Shown one piece after another: positions 45,522 to 58,009 of a DNA stretch of 64,000 bases. The DNA comes from Ricinus communis (Eukaryota; Streptophyta; Magnoliopsida; Malpighiales; Euphorbiaceae), in NCBI RefSeq assembly GCF_019578655.1, contig NC_063265.1, positions 310,001-374,000 of the forward strand, given 5' to 3'. The notes beneath the pieces were generated by a model, which saw only the letters and a program-made list of their open reading frames with translations, searched no databases and was not told where the DNA came from. How positions within the stretch are numbered: the first letter of the stretch is position 1; every line of letters begins with the position of its first letter. The position numbers and the translations under genes were made by a program.

Positions 45522-48480
45522 TGTAACACCCGGAATTTTTTATATATTTATTAATGAGTTTTTATTTAAGTTAATTTTAGCTTTATTTTTATTCGGTTTA
45601 ATTGGAATGATTTAAATACAAATTTTGAATGTTCATGTTAGATAAATAAATGAGTTATTTTCCATATCCAATTAGTTTGATTTTTAAGGAGTTAATTAAG
45701 TAAACTATTTGAGAAATGATTATATTTTGGTTATTCAAATTTTTCCAAGAGCATATTTATATAAGTAAAATTATATATTGAAAATTTATTTTGGAATAAG
45801 GATTGAAAGTATAATGTTATTTTTATGGGGTTTTAATGGAAATTTGTGAGCTTGGTATTTTTGTAAATAAATATGTCGGTCAGGGGTATTTATGTAATTA
45901 TGTATTTTCAATAATTCGGATTTGGCCCAAATTAAATAGTTAGGGGCTTAATTGAAAGGCTAAAAAGAAGTTTGGGGATCAAATTGGAATTCTGCGGGAT
46001 GAAATTGTAAGTAATTAAGAAAGTTGAGGGACCAAGTTGTAATAAGGAAAAGTTCGGGGGCCTAATGTCGATATTGAAAGGAATGGAAGTCGAGTAAGAA
46101 GAAGAGAGATGTCGGGGGAGAGAGAGGAGCGCGCGGAGGAAGGAGCTGCGTCGGGGCCGTCTGTCCGGGCGCTGGTCGGCTGACGTCGTGGCAGGCCACG
46201 CAATGGCACCAATGGGCGACAGCAGCGGCCTCCCTCGAGGAGGAGGAAGATGGCTAAGCTTTCCGCCGCTGCCGGCCGATGGTCACCGATCTTGGTCCGA
46301 TCGACTCCTCGGCTCGGCTTTGTTTTGGCGGTGTCGATAGTGGTGGCCGGAAACGGAAGATCCGGTAGAGAGAGAAAATGGAGGCAGCCGAGGTTTTTGG
46401 GTTTTTCCGGCGAGCTCCGGCGAGCTATGGAAGATCGGATGATGTATCCCGACTCTCCTCAGCTCAAGCTTCGAAATGGCACCGGTTTCGTGGCGATCGG
46501 GCTTCGTTTGCGAATCGACGGTCGAGATCATCCGCAAATCTCTCCGGATGATCGGGTGTCAGATCGAAAAATCGGAAGCGGGGATCGTCTTCAGTGCGTC
46601 GTTGTGAGTTCGATTGTGTGTTCGGATCGTCGATCGGACTCCGTGGCCGGGCGACTTCGGCCGGCGATCGAGCGTCTCGGTAATTATCTTTGGCCCGTTA
46701 ATTTTGGAATTCTTGGTTTAATTGTGTCTATTGGATTATATTGAGTATTTGATGATTTTTTGAGTCAAAAATAATTGTCTGTCAGTTTGCCTGCCTCGTA
46801 TTTTGTGTTGTGTGGCGGAGTCGGGAAATAGTGAAGTTTGGGGACCCGACTCCCGTTGTTTAAATTGTTGGATATTTGGAGTGTTTTTCCGAGGTCCTGG
46901 ACCCGTTTTGCTGAGGGGGTAATGTTCGTGTTGTAAGGGAGGTTCACGGGATTTTCGGTAGAATTCTCCTCGAGTCGAGATTCTTGAGCGGTCAGTCCTA
47001 GGAATCTAGACCTAGGATCTATTGTAATTGTTTCATCGTTTTGATAAATTGTTTTCCGTGACTAGATTGTCAGTTCGTTCGGCTCGCTCCTACCGAGGCA
47101 CCGAAGCAGAGCTAGGAGGTCGCCAAACCTGTGAGTTAAAGTCATTTAATCATTGCACTATTGCTAAGTCTGATTTTAATATGCTATTTTGGAAGTTTAT
47201 GTTTAACATGGTTACTAATATCTCAACGTAATTAATTTTACTGGATTATTAATTATTGAAGATAATATGAGTATTATTATTGTAATGTTATAATAATTCC
47301 AAATATTATCGATTTTCCACAGTCACTGATGTTTTACTCTTAATTGTTAATCATTAATTTGATATGGTTGAATGACTTCATTATACAATGATATTTATTA
47401 AATGGATGATTGTGTCTTGGGAAACGTGTAGAACATGCCTTTGATGGGTTACATCGGACTGGCGTCTTGCCCCAGGTAATGATCATGGACATGTAATAAG
47501 ATTTTCATGGGTTTGCCACGGTCGAGCATGGCTCTCTAGGCCGATTTGTGTAAATTACTTTGGAGGTAAGGTCTCCGGTCGAGCATTGCTCTCGGTATGG
47601 CTTATTTGGATACTTAAGTGACGGTGGAGGTAAGGTCCACTGGTCGAGCATTGCTCTTGGGGGCGCCAGTCTTATTGGATTAAGAGAGCCGAATGGCTAT
47701 TAGATTTCTTATTTGGATACTTAAGTGACGGTGGAGGTAAGGTCCACGGTCGAGCATTGCTCTCAGGCGCCCGATCTTATTGGATTAAGAGAGCCAAAAT
47801 GGTACGTTAGAATTTGGGGTTAGGGTTCTATTGAGCCACTCGTCCCGTAAAAGTAAAAATATATTTTTATTTATTCATTCATTTATTTATTATGGTATGA
47901 TTATAATATGGATTGTATTTACGTGCATGGTTGATATATTGATTCGAATGATCAATATTTTATGTGAAGAAAGTAATAGGGTATGATTATAGTATGATTG
48001 GTATTTATGTGCATGGTTTGATATACTGATTTGAACAATCTATGTTTTCTGAGAAGAATGCAATAGTCCCCAGATTATTTGATTTTAACTCACTCTCGAG
48101 ACTGACAGTCTCATTTTTACTGTTTTTCAGATTCGTGACTGTTAGTCCTCTCGCGACTCTTATTCAGTAACCCGACTCCTTCATCATCGGGTGATGTATT
48201 TGAATTGGTATGTAAATTGGTAAATCTTAGATTCTCCACAGTAGTAATAGTAGATGTATCAGTTGTAAATTTTCTGAGTTTCAGGTCTCGCCTAGTTTTT
48301 CTGGCAGACCGAAGTATTTATGTAGAATGTAGCTGTTAAGATAAATTGTGGCTTTAATAATATTAATTTGAGATGAGATTTGTTTAAATCAGTGAGTGTC
48401 AGGCTTACTACAGGTTTCGGTGGCCTTAAGCCTACCTATTCCCTAGTGCCGGTCACGGGCCCACGGGTGGGGTCGTGACA
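45522..48480 (+). mobile_element. Solo LTR of a large Ty3/gypsy family, 2959 bp
   Basis: It starts TGTAACACCCGG and ends GGGGTCGTGACA, ends common in Tekay/Del-like gypsy LTRs, with a perfect ATTTC duplication. No internal sequence is present, so the element was reduced by LTR-LTR recombination. It matches the solo LTR at 52266-55236 throughout. A GC-rich part (46080-46700) holds an apparent 164-codon frame that I regard as accidental. Four copies of GGTCGAGC..GCTCTC occur at 47520-47770. It lies in the 3' region of copia-2. Confidence 0.9.
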
Positions 48481-48485
48481 ATTTC
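48481..48485 (+). repeat. Target-site duplication ATTTC (right)
   Basis: Identical to 45517-45521. Confidence 0.9.
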
Positions 48486-48786
48486 ATTATGTCTTTTGGC
48501 TATCTCCTTGCAAGTTTATCTTTCTTGTCCTTTTTTAATTTGTCAAAGGAGAGAAAAATCTACATTGATTAATGTTTGAAGGGGGAGAGTTGGTCAATAA
48601 TTAACTTAAGTAATAAAAAGGGGCACAAATGCAACTATTAAGGGGGAGTAACAAATTGTGAAATGACTTTAAGTAAATTGTTCCTTTGGCTCTTGAATAT
48701 TAGTTGTTAGCTAATCAATTGCACTTATACTTGATCAATTTTGATTTTTAATCAATTTGGTAGTCAAAATAAAAAAAAAGGGAGAT
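48486..48786 (+). other. Copia-2 3' leader with polypurine tract
   Basis: It contains 'gaagggggaga' (about 48578) and 'aagggggagtaac' (about 48640) and ends with an A-run and GGGAGAT just before the 3' LTR at 48787, the presumed plus-strand primer. It is non-coding. Confidence 0.65.
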
Positions 48787-49950
48787 TGTTGACCTAAGGT
48801 GCAATTGATCTCTATTTTGATTCTAACAACCAAATTAATTATCACTAACATCATTACTGAGTGTCTATGTGACAGAGCATCAAAGAAATCAAGCCTATCC
48901 TCAATATTCTTTAGCCTTGATGTAAGTCTTATAAAAAGACCTTAAAAGTGCAAGGGCGCTTCCAAGGCACGGGTGTGCTTTTCATATGGCTAAAAATTTA
49001 CCGTTAAAAAGTCCATATGACAGCAAGCCAATTGTCTCGTGACAATTGGCAGTCAAAGTGTCAAAGCTCCAAGAAGCAAGAGGGCACTTTAGAAGCGTGA
49101 GGGTGCCTCTCTTTAGGCCTTGAGACAAATTCTGGCAGAAGATAGTGCGACAAGAAGCGCGAGGGCCTTCTAGGCACGGTCAAGGCAAGCGCGAGAGTAT
49201 TTCGTAATTAATGCAATATCAGTAACTGTTGAGACTTCAGCCACCCTATCAGTATCACGTGGATGGAGCCATTGGACCCCAACGTCTATTTTCAGAAAGC
49301 ACAAGCGCACTTGGAAAGCTTTCATAACTTTAGGCAATTTTTGCTAAGTCATCAAATCTTGCAATTAAAGAGTTTCAGCTTTATTATAACATCTCCAAGG
49401 AGTTGGTAAGTGTATAAATACCCCTTTTAAAGACTTTATAACTATGTGTGTTAATTAGATAATACCAAAACTCTTACAAATTTATTTCTCAACTTTCTAT
49501 ACTCATTTTTTTTCTTTGTAAAAGTGTATCAAGTTGAAACTCTTTGTTCAACTAAAACTAAAAGGATTATTGTGTGAGCCTAGGTATTAAAAACACAAGA
49601 AATTAGTGATTGAGTAACCATTAATACTTAAGAATTAAGGGTCTTAGTGAGAGATTAATACACTAAGGAAAGAGGTTTAGTATGAGCCTTGAAATACCAA
49701 GTTGTTTGGTGAACTTGTAAAATCCAAAGATTATAATCTTAGTGATTATAGTGAAGCACTCAAGTCTGATCTTGAGGAGTGAACGTAGGGAGGTTTGTTC
49801 CCGAACCACTATAAATCCTTAGTGTTATCTTCTCTAACCCTTACTCTCCTTACCTTTACCTTAAATCTCTTGTGTTTTCACCTAAAGTCCTTTATTTCCA
49901 TAATTTGAGGTCACCAATTCAACTTTCCTTCTTGGTTCTAAGGGACAACA
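48787..49950 (+). mobile_element. Copia-2 3' LTR
   Basis: At 1164 bp it is a partner of 37292-38836 with many substitutions and a deletion of about 364 bp. It is followed by GTTAC (49951-49955), matching GTTAT before the 5' LTR at four of five positions. Confidence 0.85.
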
Positions 49951-50337
49951 GTTACTTTTAATTTATAATTAAAAAAATTTATTTAATATTCTTTTACATG
50001 TTTTATTTGTTTAGCATAATTTAATTCAAATAAAGTTAAAGGTATTAAAATTCTTATTTTTAAATAATATTATTAAATTACTATATAATTTAATTTTAGT
50101 TTTTAAATAAAATTAGAGCAAGTAAAAAAAGATTAATTAATCATTTTAATTGGACACTAAAATTTATATGTGCAGAAAATAAGATTTTATTATAATTTAA
50201 TGATAAAAATTATTCTGAATGAGTTTGATAATTGATAATAAATTTAATGATCAATTTATGATTTTAAATTACCAATTTAGTTATTCGATTAACACAGAAA
50301 AATAGTAGTTAATTTTATTAAAATTCAAAAGAGTTTT
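49951..50337 (+). mobile_element. Centre and right arm of the foldback DNA element
   Basis: 50140-50337 is the inverted partner of the left arm (37083-37291). The part before it is the AT-rich loop. The right arm is itself cut at 50337 by copia-3 and continues at 57857. Confidence 0.55.
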
Positions 50338-50509
50338 TGTTAAGGAATATATTAGCTCATCTAGCTTTGTGCCCATATGGCCTTTTGTAAATGGTTTTAT
50401 ATAACTATTTTGTTCTAAATCTGCTAACGATTAGTTAATAAAGATTTTACTTTTACTTTCCCTTTTCTATTTCTCTCTAGGATTTTCTATGATTTCTTGA
50501 TTTGTATCA
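50338..50509 (+). mobile_element. Copia-3 5' LTR
   Basis: The LTR is 172 bp and ends directly at the PBS (TGGTATCAAAGC, 50510-50521). Confidence 0.8.
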
Positions 50510-50559
50510 TGGTATCAAAGCATGACTCTTCATCTACGGAGGGTATGCATGGTCTAGTA

Positions 50560-52260
50560 ATTTGTATCATGTCTTCTTTTTCTATCACAAAATTTTAACC
50601 AATTAGTTTCTCTCGTTCCCTTTTGGTCAAGTTAGCTTGCAAAATTTTTTTGTTTGGAAGCAACAAATTCTTTTTGTGATAAAAGGATATCAATTATAAT
50701 GTTTTATTTTTTATGAATATAGTGCTCCACCTATGTATACGTCTCCAATTTATCTTGTTTTTGGAAAATCTTTACAAGAATATTCAAAATGCGAATGACA
50801 AGATCAATTTCTACTCTCCTAGCTTCTATCATCTATGTTAGAAAGTGTTCTTCTTAGAATGGTTGGTTGCAACTCCTCTTCTTAGGTTTGGAGAAAACTT
50901 CAATAATATTCTTTTTCTCAAGCACGAGCAAAGATTCGTCAATTTAAAACTGAATTACAAAAATATTAAGAAAAGTTATATATTGCGAATCTGTATCTTT
51001 CTAAGATCAAAATGATTGTTGATGTGCTTGCTTCTGTTGGTTGTGAACTTTCAGAGAGTGAACATATTGATGCAATTCTTAATGGTCTTTCTACAAAGTA
51101 TGATGCATTTTCTATCTAATTGTCCACTAAATCTGATAGTTACTCTATTGATGAAGTTGGGTCTCTTCTCATAACTTAAGAGGCTAAAATTGAGAAATAC
51201 AACAAATTATTGGATTCTTCTCCGTTTGCATGTCTCTACAACTTCAAACCCTAACTCTCAGTCCATTTTTAATTGAAGACTTTACAATTCCTCTAATTCC
51301 TTTTCTAGTTGTGGTAATATCCAATCAAACCCTAACTATGGCTCAAATCCTAGCTTTGGATAAGGAAACTTTCATTACTCTGGTGGTGGTTTTCCTAGTG
51401 GTAAGAATCATGGTTTTTAAGGATGAGGACGGAATTTCTAGAATTTATCTCATGCAAAACCCCAATTTGATCGAATTGGCCATCTAATTGATAAGTGCTA
51501 TTATCGATTTGACATGAGTTTTACTAGTTCTTCTCAACTTGGATCTTCTTCTCCTTCGACTTACTACAGTCATGCTCCCGCTTCTTCACAATTTCCTAGT
51601 TTATTACTGTTGCTAGAAATTCTTGATGAGTCGTGGTATCCATACTCTCGTGCTTCAAGTCATCAGTCTTACAATCCTAGCAATTTAATGTAGAGCAATG
51701 TGTATACTGGACAAGAGAAGGTTCATATTGGCAACAGTACAAGTTTGTCTATAACTCGTATAGGCCATTTTACATTTCAATCACCTTTTTGTTCAAGAGT
51801 TTTACATTTAAGTCATCTCTTGTATGTTTCATCTATTACTAAAGTTGATGAGTGTTTCTAAATTTGCTCGAGATAATTCTGTCTCTTTTGAGTTTCGTTG
51901 ACACTTTCTTTATTAAGGACTAAACTACCAAGGCTATTATGTTGAGAGGAGAAGTTAAGAATGGCCCTATACTTTTGACTCCACTTAGTTACAACTTGTT
52001 GCTGGTAACAAGAAGGATAATACTACTTTGAATGCACATTATATTCATTTTATTTCTAATACTACTGTGTCGTGTAATACTGTTTGTGATAATCTGTGAT
52101 CATATTCTGTTGTAAATAATACTGGTGTTAAGCTTGTTTCGGTATTTGGCCCCTAACATAACAGGTTAGGTCATATGTCTCTAATAATACTATAAGAGCA
52201 GTAATGTCCAATTGTAATATTCCTCTTTAATCTAATAAAGGTTTTGTGTTCTTCTTGTTA
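50560..52260 (+). pseudogene. Copia-3 gag, protease and pre-integrase remnants
   Basis: The gag signature 'IDAILNGLSTKYDAF' lies near 51065-51110. A degenerate zinc knuckle follows near 51455-51520 ('IGHLIDKCYYRFD', first cysteines lost). The protease region is hardly recognisable, then 'RLGHMS' near 52163 marks the pre-integrase domain. Stops occur in every frame. The frame is cut by the solo LTR at 52266. Confidence 0.65.
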
Positions 52261-52265
52261 TTAAG
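52261..52265 (+). repeat. Target-site duplication TTAAG (left)
   Basis: Identical to 55237-55241. Confidence 0.9.
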
Positions 52266-55236
52266 TGTAATACCCAAAAATTTTCTTTAATAAAGATAAT
52301 ATTAATAATGATTAATAAATGAGTTTTTTATTTAAATTAATTTTATTTTATTTTTATTTGATTTAATTGGAATGAATTAAGTGAAATTTTAATGTTAGAC
52401 AATTAAAGGAGTTATTTTTCTATACCCAATTAGTTGAATCTTTAAGAAATAAATTAAGAAAATTATTTGAGAAATAAATTATATTTTGGTTATTCAAATT
52501 TTCTCCAAATGTATATATATAATATATATAAATAAAATTATATATTGGAAAATTATGGAAGAATTTGTAAAGGATGTTTTTATAAAAGAATTTTTGGAAA
52601 AATTGGTATTTTAATTAGCTAGTGGTATTAAATTTTAAGTTGGAAAATAGTTAGCAAATTGATTAATTAAATTAATTGTGCATTAGGACTAAATTAGAAA
52701 TTTATTTTGGGATGAGGATTAAAAGTATAATTTTATTATTATGGGGGTTTAATGAAAATTTGTATGTTTGATTTTTTTATAAATAAATATGTCGGCAAGG
52801 GTATATATGTAATTGTGTATTTTCAATAATTCTAATTTTGGCCCAAATTAAATAGTTAGGAGCTTAATTAAAAGGCTAAAGAAAAGTTCATGGATTAATT
52901 GGAAATTTTGCAGGGCGAAATTGTTGTAATTAAAAAAGTTAAGGGACCAAATGGTAAGAAAAAAATTTCAAGGACCTAATGTCAATATTGAAAGAAAGAA
53001 AAGAGAAAAGAAATCGGGGAGAGAGAGAGAAGGCCGGGGAAGAAGAAGGAGGAGGCGTGCGGTCAAGTGGTCAGGCCGGTATGTGGACAATAACGATGCG
53101 GTGGCGTCAAGGCCTTAAGGCACACAGTGCCGCAATGGCAAGGCAATGTGGAATGCCCAGCGAAGGCGGCAAGAGGACCCATTATTTCCAAGACCTTGTC
53201 GGCTAATTCTGGTGGCGATCGACTCCCCTCGGCGAGAGCTTTCCTTTGGCGGCAACGGCGACGCCAATGGTGGCCGGAGCAGCCACATTTTCAGGCTTTT
53301 CCGGAAAGCTCCAATGAGCTATGGATGATCAGAGGATGTATCCGGAATCTCCTTAGCTCAAGCTTCGCAATGGCACTAGTTTCGTGGCGATCAGACTTTG
53401 TTTGCAAATCGACGACCGAGATCGTTCGTAAATCTCTCCGGATGATCGGGGGTCAGATTGGAAAATCGAAAGCGGGTATCGTCATTAGCACGTCGTTTTG
53501 AGTCCGATGGTGTGTTCGGATCGTCGATCGGACTCTGGCGGCTGGAGGCGAGTCGACCGAGCGATCAAGCATCTCGGTAATTTTTCTTTGGCCCATTGAT
53601 TTTAGAAATTCTTTGGTATAGTTAGGTGTTTATTAAATTGTATTGTGTATTAGAAAATATTTGTGAGTTAAAATAATTGTTTATTGGACTTCCTGCCATA
53701 GTCGTGAATTGTGTGCTATGTGGGGGAGTCGGGAAAAATAGTGAAGTCTTGGGGACCCGACTCCCCTTGTATTAAATTGTTGAATATTTGAAGTGTTTTT
53801 CTGGCAGGTTCTAGACCCATTTTACGGGGGGTAAACTTCTGTATTTTAAGGGAAGTTCTGCTGGATTTTCGGTAGAATTCTTCCGAGTTTGAGATTCTTA
53901 GACAGTCAATCCTAGGAATCTAGACCTAGGGTTAATGGTCAATTGTTTCAGCATCTTTGATAAATTATTTTCCGTGATTAGATAATCCGTCTGTTCGGCT
54001 CGCTCCACCCGAGACATCGGAGCAGAGATAGAAGGTCGCCAAAGCTGTGAGTTAAAGTCATATATCGGTTATGCATGTGTCATGCATAAATTTTTGATTT
54101 GCTATCGTGATTATTTTATTGCAAGTTTAATTATTAATTTAATTATTATTCATATGTATTATGCTTTTTAATTACTATTCATGTATGTTCTTCCTTTATC
54201 ATTGATTTTATCATTGCATGATGACTCGGGATAGGACGGCAGTAGAACATAAGAATTTGATGAGTGTTTCGGTATAAATCCGAGAGTGATGGAAAAGGGT
54301 CAATAGGTAAATTTAAAAAGAAAAGATTAGGACTTGCCCTGGTCAAGCATCGCTCTTTGGGCTTAGTAGAGTGTGGTTGCCGGAGTAAAGGTCCCTGGTC
54401 GAGCATTGCTCTCTGGGCGCCGGCTTATTTGGAAACCTAAGAGACCAGACTAGAGGTAAGGTCCCTGGTCGAGCTTCGCTTTCTGGGCGCCAGTCTTATT
54501 GGAATAAGAGAGCCGAAAGGCTAAGGTGATAGCGAACATTAAGTGACTGGACTGGAGTTAAGGACCCTGGTCGAGCTTCGCTCTCTGGGCACCAATTCTG
54601 TTGGAATGAGATTAGTCGAGATATTAGAGTTGAGGTTAGTCGAGATGCCAGTATTGAGATTGATCATGATGTTAGTGTTGGGCATAGTGTTCTACTGAAG
54701 TACTCCGTCCCGTTGTGTGTGAAAATTATTTTATTCAAGCATGACATGACACGTTTATTTTTGCATGACTTAGTATTTATTTCAAATTAAATAAATGTAT
54801 TATTGAGGTGTTTGCAACTGTTTTAAGATATATGATTTTAGCTCACTCTCGAGACTGACAGTCTCAATTTTACTATTTTTTTTTAGATCCGTGACTGTTA
54901 ATCTTCCTGTGACTCTTATCTAGTAACCCAACTCCTTCATGATCGGGTGATGTAATTTATTTGGTATGTTAACTTGTAAAATCTTAGATTCTCCGCAGTA
55001 GAATTAATAGACTTATCTGTTGTTATTCTTTGTAGTTTCGGGTCTCGCCTAATTCTTCTGGCAGACTGAATTAATTGTGTAAAATTTAATGGTTACGATA
55101 AATTGTGGCATTAATAATATTAAATGAGATGATATTTATTTAGGTCAGTGAGTGTCAGGCTTACTGCGGGATTCGGTGGCCTTATGCCTACCCATTCCCT
55201 AGAACCGGTCACGGGCCCACAGATGGAGTCATGACA
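52266..55236 (+). mobile_element. Solo LTR of the same large gypsy family, 2971 bp
   Basis: It starts TGTAATACCC and ends GTCATGACA, with perfect TTAAG duplications. It is a collinear homologue of 45522-48480, with more substitutions and small indels. Four GGTC(G/A)AGC..GCT(C/T)TC words occur at 54340-54590, as in the other copy. It lies in the integrase region of copia-3. Confidence 0.9.
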
Positions 55237-55241
55237 TTAAG
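55237..55241 (+). repeat. Target-site duplication TTAAG (right)
   Basis: Identical to 52261-52265; the copia-3 integrase frame resumes here. Confidence 0.9.
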
Positions 55242-57673
55242 GCTCTTATCGAAATGTAGCTGGATAGTAAAATTAAGGCTATACAAACAGATTGGGGTGG
55301 AGAGTTTAGGTTCTTTACAAGTACTTTAGAAGCTAATAGTATTGTGCATAGGGTTTCTTGCCCTCACTCTCAGCAACAAAACAGTATAGCTGAAAAAAAA
55401 TATAAAACCATAGTAGAACATGGCATTTCTTTGCTATCATACTCTCATGTTCCTACTTTTTGGAATGAATATTTTAGAATAGTAGTTAATCTCTTAGGCT
55501 GCCCTTACCATCTCTTTCTAGTTTGTCTCCTTTTGAAGTGCTTTTTTATACTAAGCATGATTACTCTATTTTAAAGGTGTTTGGGTATGTCTTTTATTTA
55601 AATCTCAGACCTTATGATGCTCATAAACTCCAACCTAGAACTGCTCAGTGCACCTTTCTAGATTACAGCCTTAATCATACTGGTTATAAATGTTTGTCTC
55701 CTTTTAGTCGTATGTATCTTTTGAGAGATGTTCTTTTTGATGAAATAATCCTTTTTTAAACTTGTCTTTTCTCCTACTTCTCTTTATGTTCCTGCTCTCT
55801 TACCCTCTGCTTCTCCTTCCCTCATCCTTATTTCTTCTTCTTCAGTAGTACGACCTATTGATGTTATAAATCCTTCTATTTCTATTTTTCATCATGAATG
55901 TCCTTCTCATATATGTGGTGCTACTAATATTGTTGTTTTATTTTATGATAATAATGCAGGTACTTCTACTAGTCCTCAGTCTTCTCCTTCTAGTCCTCTC
56001 AATCATCATCCTATGGTAATTAGAGCTAGGGCTGGTATTACAAACCCAAGGTCTATACAGTAGAACTTAAAAAACCTACTTCTATTGCAATGGCATTAAA
56101 TAGACCTGAATGGAAGGCTGCTATAGTCTCTGAGTTTGAAGCCTTGCTAAAAAATAAGAATTGGTCCTTGGTTCCTCTTCTCGCCTCAAGAAAAGCAATT
56201 GGCTGTAAGTGGGTTTACAAGGTTAAGGAAAACCTAAATGGCTCTATCTTTCGATATAAGGCTAGACTTGTTGTGAAGGAATTTTATCAACAAGCTGGTT
56301 TTGACTTCATAAAGACTTTAATTCCTGTGGTCAAACCCACTACTATACGTGTTGTTCTTACTATTGCTCTGTATAATGGTTGGGAGATTCAATAGCTTGA
56401 TGTCAACAATGCATTTTTAAATGGATTGTTACATGAAAAGGTGTTTATGGTTCAACTTCCAGGCTTTATCGACTCTCAACGTCCTCAGCATGTGTGTAAG
56501 TTGCAAAAAGCCTTATATGGGCTCAAACAAGCTCCTTGAGCTTGATTTGAGAAGTTGTATTATGCTCTAATTCAGTTAGGCTTCTTTTCTACTAAAGTAA
56601 AGTTGTTATTATATCATCCAAAAATCTCGCTAATTGATCTTTATGATGCTTCCTCTATTGGATTTGGTTAGACAATGTGTGGTTGGTAAACAAGGATTTT
56701 CATTCACATCGCCACTAGTCACTACATATATGTTAGTTTATGTAGACGATATCATGGTTACGAGTAGTTGTTTTACATAAATTTCTTTTCTTACTCAGCA
56801 TCTTAACTCAGCCTTTTTACTGAAAGATCTTGGCTCTATTAACTATTTTCTAGGGATTCAATTATACAAAACTTCTAAGGGTTTTCTTTTATCTCAAACT
56901 AAATACATAAAATATCTATTATAAAAGACATATGCTGCATTTTAAGGGTGTTAATTCCCTTATGGTTTGTCTCAAGCTTAGTGCTTATGATGGTGTTCCA
57001 GTGAATGTATAGGAGTACAATAGGAGTTCTCCAATATGCTGCTATTACCAGACTATCAATTGCCTATATTGTTAACAAGGTCTATCAGTTTATGAAAATT
57101 CCTTATGAGGAATATTGGGTTGCTGTTAAGTGAATTCTTAGGTACCTTCAAGGGATAATTGATCATGGCTTGCATCTGCATAAATCTGCTCAGTTGAGTG
57201 TTGTTGGGTATTCTTATGCTGACTGGGCTTCTGATCTAGATGACCGTCAATCCACTTTTAGTTTTTGTGCTTTTCTTAGTTCTAATCTGATTTGCTGAGA
57301 TTCTAAAAAGCATGCAACAGTCTCTAGGTCAAGTACTAAGGCTGAACATAGGAGTCCAACAAATTTGGTTGCTTTCAACATCCGTTGTCTAAATTAAAGG
57401 TTCATCTCTTTCTCAACCTCTTGTTATTTGGTGTGATAATTTGAGTACAGTTTTGCTCTCTGTCAATCCCGTTCTTCGTGCTCGGTTTAAACATATTGAA
57501 TTCAATCTTTATTTTGTTAGAGAGAAAGTAGCTCAGAGAAAATTGAAGTTCGTCATGTTCCTCTTAAGATTAGTTTGCTGATGTTTTTACTAAGGTCGTT
57601 TCCTACTCTGTTTTTGCTACTTTTAATCCAAACTCAGAGTAGAAAAATTATCTACTCTAAATTTGAAGGGGGC
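55242..57673 (+). pseudogene. Copia-3 integrase, reverse transcriptase and RNase H (broken)
   Basis: The integrase core continues with D in 'IQTDWGGEFRFF' and E in 'NSIAEKKYKTI' (55270-55440). RT runs from 56090 ('EFEALLKNKNWSLVP', 'IGCKWVYKVKENLNGS', 'KARLVVKEFYQQAGFDF'), through '[10 protein letters not shown]' after a TAG at 56393, to an intact active site YVDD near 56740. RNase H has 'YADWASDLDDRQS' (57215) and 'SSTKAEH' (57335), then 'ADVFTK' (57580). Stops and shifts near 55760, 56393, 56540 and 56930 rule out activity. Confidence 0.85.
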
Positions 57674-57856
57674 AGTTAGAAAATAGATTGACTCATCTAG
57701 TTTTATGTCCACCTAGCCTTTTATAAATGGTTTTATATAAATATTTTATTGTAAATCTATTGACGTCTAGTGAATGAAGATTTCACTTTCCTTTTCTATT
57801 TCTCTCTCCTTCCTTTCTTTCTCTTAGGGCTTTCTATGATTTGTTGATCTAAATGA
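57674..57856 (+). mobile_element. Copia-3 3' LTR
   Basis: The LTR is 183 bp. The expected TG start reads AG (57674), a point change that would impair the terminus. Confidence 0.75.
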
Positions 57857-57895
57857 ATTTTAATGTAATAGAAAATATAGGATTCAATTTATGAA
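57857..57895 (+). mobile_element. Outer tip of the foldback right arm
   Basis: 'ttttaatgtaatagaaaatata' continues the inverted match to 37083-37125 after the copia-3 insertion. The exact end is uncertain. Confidence 0.45.
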
Positions 57896-58009
57896 TCATA
57901 CCAAACTTCATGAGGGAAATAGAAATTAACCATTACTAAACAATCATAAGGATGAGCATGGTGAAAAAGGTTTAGCAAGTCAACGCTTCCTTACATTCTG
58001 GTTTCTATA

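Larger units (their letters stand above)
37292..49950 (+). mobile_element. Ty1/copia element copia-2 (SIRE-like), carrying two nested insertions
   Basis: LTRs at 37292-38836 and 48787-49950 both start TGTTGACCTAAGGTGCAATT and end in ACAACA/ATAACA. The flanks GTTAT and GTTAC form a 4/5 target duplication. The PBS TGGTATCAGAGC (initiator Met tRNA) follows the 5' LTR and a purine run precedes the 3' LTR. Pol order is protease, integrase, RT, RNase H, the copia order. Coding frames are heavily broken and the LTRs clearly diverged, so the element is old. Nested inside are an Athila-like LTR+PBS (41070-42598) and a 2959-bp solo LTR (45522-48480). Confidence 0.9.
50338..57856 (+). mobile_element. 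Ty1/copia element copia-3, carrying a nested solo LTR
   Basis: Short LTRs (50338-50509, 57674-57856) share GGTTTTATATAA and CTTTTCTATTTCTCTC. The PBS TGGTATCAAAGC follows at 50510, and a polypurine TTTGAAGGGGGC precedes the 3' LTR. The flanks are GTTTT and ATTTT (4/5 match). The foldback arm reads through cleanly when the element is removed, which supports the boundaries. Domains are in copia order and all broken. A 2971-bp gypsy solo LTR is inserted at 52266. Confidence 0.85.

Noticed and set aside
46250..46744. 164-codon ORF in a GC-rich part of the solo LTR
   Set aside because: It lies wholly inside an LTR whose homologue at 52266-55236 has the region broken and out of frame. No domain is recognisable; the length follows from local GC content.
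53127..53501. 124-codon ORF in the second solo LTR
   Set aside because: It is the counterpart of the GC-rich LTR region but in another frame, so no protein is conserved between the two copies.
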